DNA of 64,000 nt from Novosphingobium sp. ZN18A2 (lineage in GTDB: Bacteria; Pseudomonadota; Alphaproteobacteria; Sphingomonadales; Sphingomonadaceae): assembly GCF_036784765.1 (NCBI RefSeq), contig NZ_CP136651.1:2108001-2172000 (forward strand), given 5' to 3'. Under the pieces are notes generated by a model, which saw nothing but the letters and a program-made list of their open reading frames with translations, ran no database searches and was not told where the DNA came from. This document shows, in pieces, positions 63,164 to 64,000 of the stretch (position 1 is its first letter; every line of letters begins with the position of its first letter). The position numbers and the translations under genes were made by a program.

Positions 63164-64000
63164 GCCAGTGCGCATTCAAGCGAAGGAGCAATCGCCGAAG
63201 CCAGATCACCGGCGGTGAATGCCGCGCCGCAATGCCGCGCCGCCGCCGCGTGGAGCCACAACCCCTCCTCGGCCGCGCGCAACGCATCGCCATGAACCGC
63301 AAGGCGGCTGGCAATCGCGCCCGCCAGCACGTCTCCGCTGCCCGCGACGGAAAGCCAGCTTGGCGCGCGCGGAGCCATCACCACCGTCCCGTCCGGCGCG
63401 GCGATCAGGCTGTCCGGCCCCTTGAGCAGCACGACCGCATCGCTCGCTTTTGCAAGCGCCAGTGCGCGGTCGCGCCGCGCGCCCTGCCCCGCCAGCCCGA
63501 ACGACCCTTCCAGCGCGGCCATTTCGCCTTCGTGCGGCGTAAGCACGAGTGCGCCCTGACGTTCGGCCAGAAGATCGGGCGACAACAGTTTCAGCGCGTC
63601 GGCATCGGCCACGGCCGGCGGTGCAAGATCGAGCACGGCGCGCAACCGCTCGCGCGCGTCCGCGCCCGTGCCGAGCCCCGGCCCCACCAGCATCGCCGCG
63701 ATGCGCCGGTCGCGCAGGCTGTCCCACACGGCTCCGGGATCGGGCGCCTCGGTCACGACCAGCTCATGCGGAACGCTCGCCGGACGGCGCGAAGCGACCA
63801 GTTTCACATACCCGGCACCGGCCCGCAGGGCTGCATCGGCCGACAACAGCGTTGCACCGGGCATATCGCCGCCGACGATGGCAAGAAGGCCGCGCGTGTA
63901 TTTGTGTGCATCGGGCGCGGGCGACGCGATTTGCGGTTTGGCCAGCACTCTTGCCGCGCCGCCCGTCGCACCCACGCCGATATCGACAAGATGCAGCGCC
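63160..64000 (-). CDS. nnrD: NAD(P)H-hydrate dehydratase domain (NnrD, likely NnrE-NnrD fusion); N-terminus outside window
   Basis: About 280 codons, open at the right edge. It uses ADP or ATP to dehydrate damaged NAD(P)HX back to NAD(P)H. Ribokinase-like motifs are TRGLLAIVGGDMPGATLLSADAALRAGAGYVK, VGPGLGT, LVLTPHEGEMAALEG, VVLLKGPDSLIAAPDG and WLSVAGSGDVLAGAIAS, where GSGDVL is the ATP/active-site loop. The residues before it (LVDIGVGATGG) match the junction of bifunctional proteins with an N-terminal epimerase domain, so a fusion is likely. Coupled to the methyltransferase by a 4-nt overlap. Confidence 0.93.
   Translation of the reverse strand, partial: ALHLVDIGVGATGGAARVLAKPQIASPAPDAHKYTRGLLAIVGGDMPGATLLSADAALRAGAGYVKLVASRRPASVPHELVVTEAPDPGAVWDSLRDRRIAAMLVGPGLGTGADARERLRAVLDLAPPAVADADALKLLSPDLLAERQGALVLTPHEGEMAALEGSFGLAGQGARRDRALALAKASDAVVLLKGPDSLIAAPDGTVVMAPRAPSWLSVAGSGDVLAGAIASRLAVHGDALRAAEEGLWLHAAAARHCGAAFTAGDLASAIAPSLECALA

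Overview
The window is high-GC (about 64-65% by eye) alphaproteobacterial chromosome. The gene set points to the order Sphingomonadales, probably an Erythrobacter/Novosphingobium-like heterotroph. The evidence is a crtY-crtI-crtB carotenoid operon, C4-pathway hemA (5-aminolevulinate synthase), a CYP153-like P450 beside a flavin monooxygenase, MAPEG and GFA proteins, MipA/OmpV, short-form Gnd, and a carboxyspermidine-type polyamine route. No rRNA, tRNA, CRISPR array, prophage or insertion sequence was seen. Both ends cut genes: an S8 protease on the left and an NAD(P)H-hydrate dehydratase on the right.

Layout. 1-9000: a secreted S8 protease, HAD nucleotidase-dapD, several small envelope proteins, a GFA/PhnA-domain pair, an HTH protein, a patch of REP-like palindromes and an orphan MazE-type antitoxin. 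9084-10623: a visibly AT-richer two-gene insert, a DUF6932-type nucleotidyltransferase and an unrecognised partner behind a palindromic site. This is the best candidate here for an undescribed system. 10643-12722: thiC under a TPP riboswitch. 12790-15573: an SRAP-like protein lacking its catalytic Cys and His, then a CPBP protease/membrane-protein operon ending in a winged-helix regulator, preceded by three palindromes. 15597-21970: P450, Baeyer-Villiger-type monooxygenase, gnd, mipA and DUF2585.

22047-26282: crtY-crtI-LOG-crtB, each junction overlapping by 4 nt. 26366-33275: DUF3604 lipoprotein, stand-alone secretin, sedolisin protease, a 452-bp intergenic region rich in inverted repeats, and a cytochrome b/sulfite-oxidase-like pair. 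33310-41422: acyl-CoA and redox metabolism (thiolase, acyl-CoA carboxylase beta subunit, DFR-like reductase, CtaG, gor, pgi). 41582-50844: core genes lepB-rnc-era, topA, plsY-dprA and murI. 50989-57969: hemA, then ornithine-type decarboxylase and a carboxynorspermidine synthase-macrodomain-nspC-serine hydrolase operon. Together these would make putrescine and then spermidine by the aspartate-semialdehyde route. 58046-64000: a PLP-dependent dehydratase, btaA-btaB (phosphorus-free betaine lipid), two MAPEG proteins behind a perfect palindrome, an RNA m5U methyltransferase and nnrD.

The long reading frames antisense to thiC, topA, the monooxygenase and the left-end protease are by-products of high-GC codon use and are not annotated. 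Starts were chosen from Shine-Dalgarno position and family length. Several genes use GTG or TTG (hemA, the ornithine decarboxylase, dprA, rnc, the LOG gene, crtB and the DUF6932 gene).
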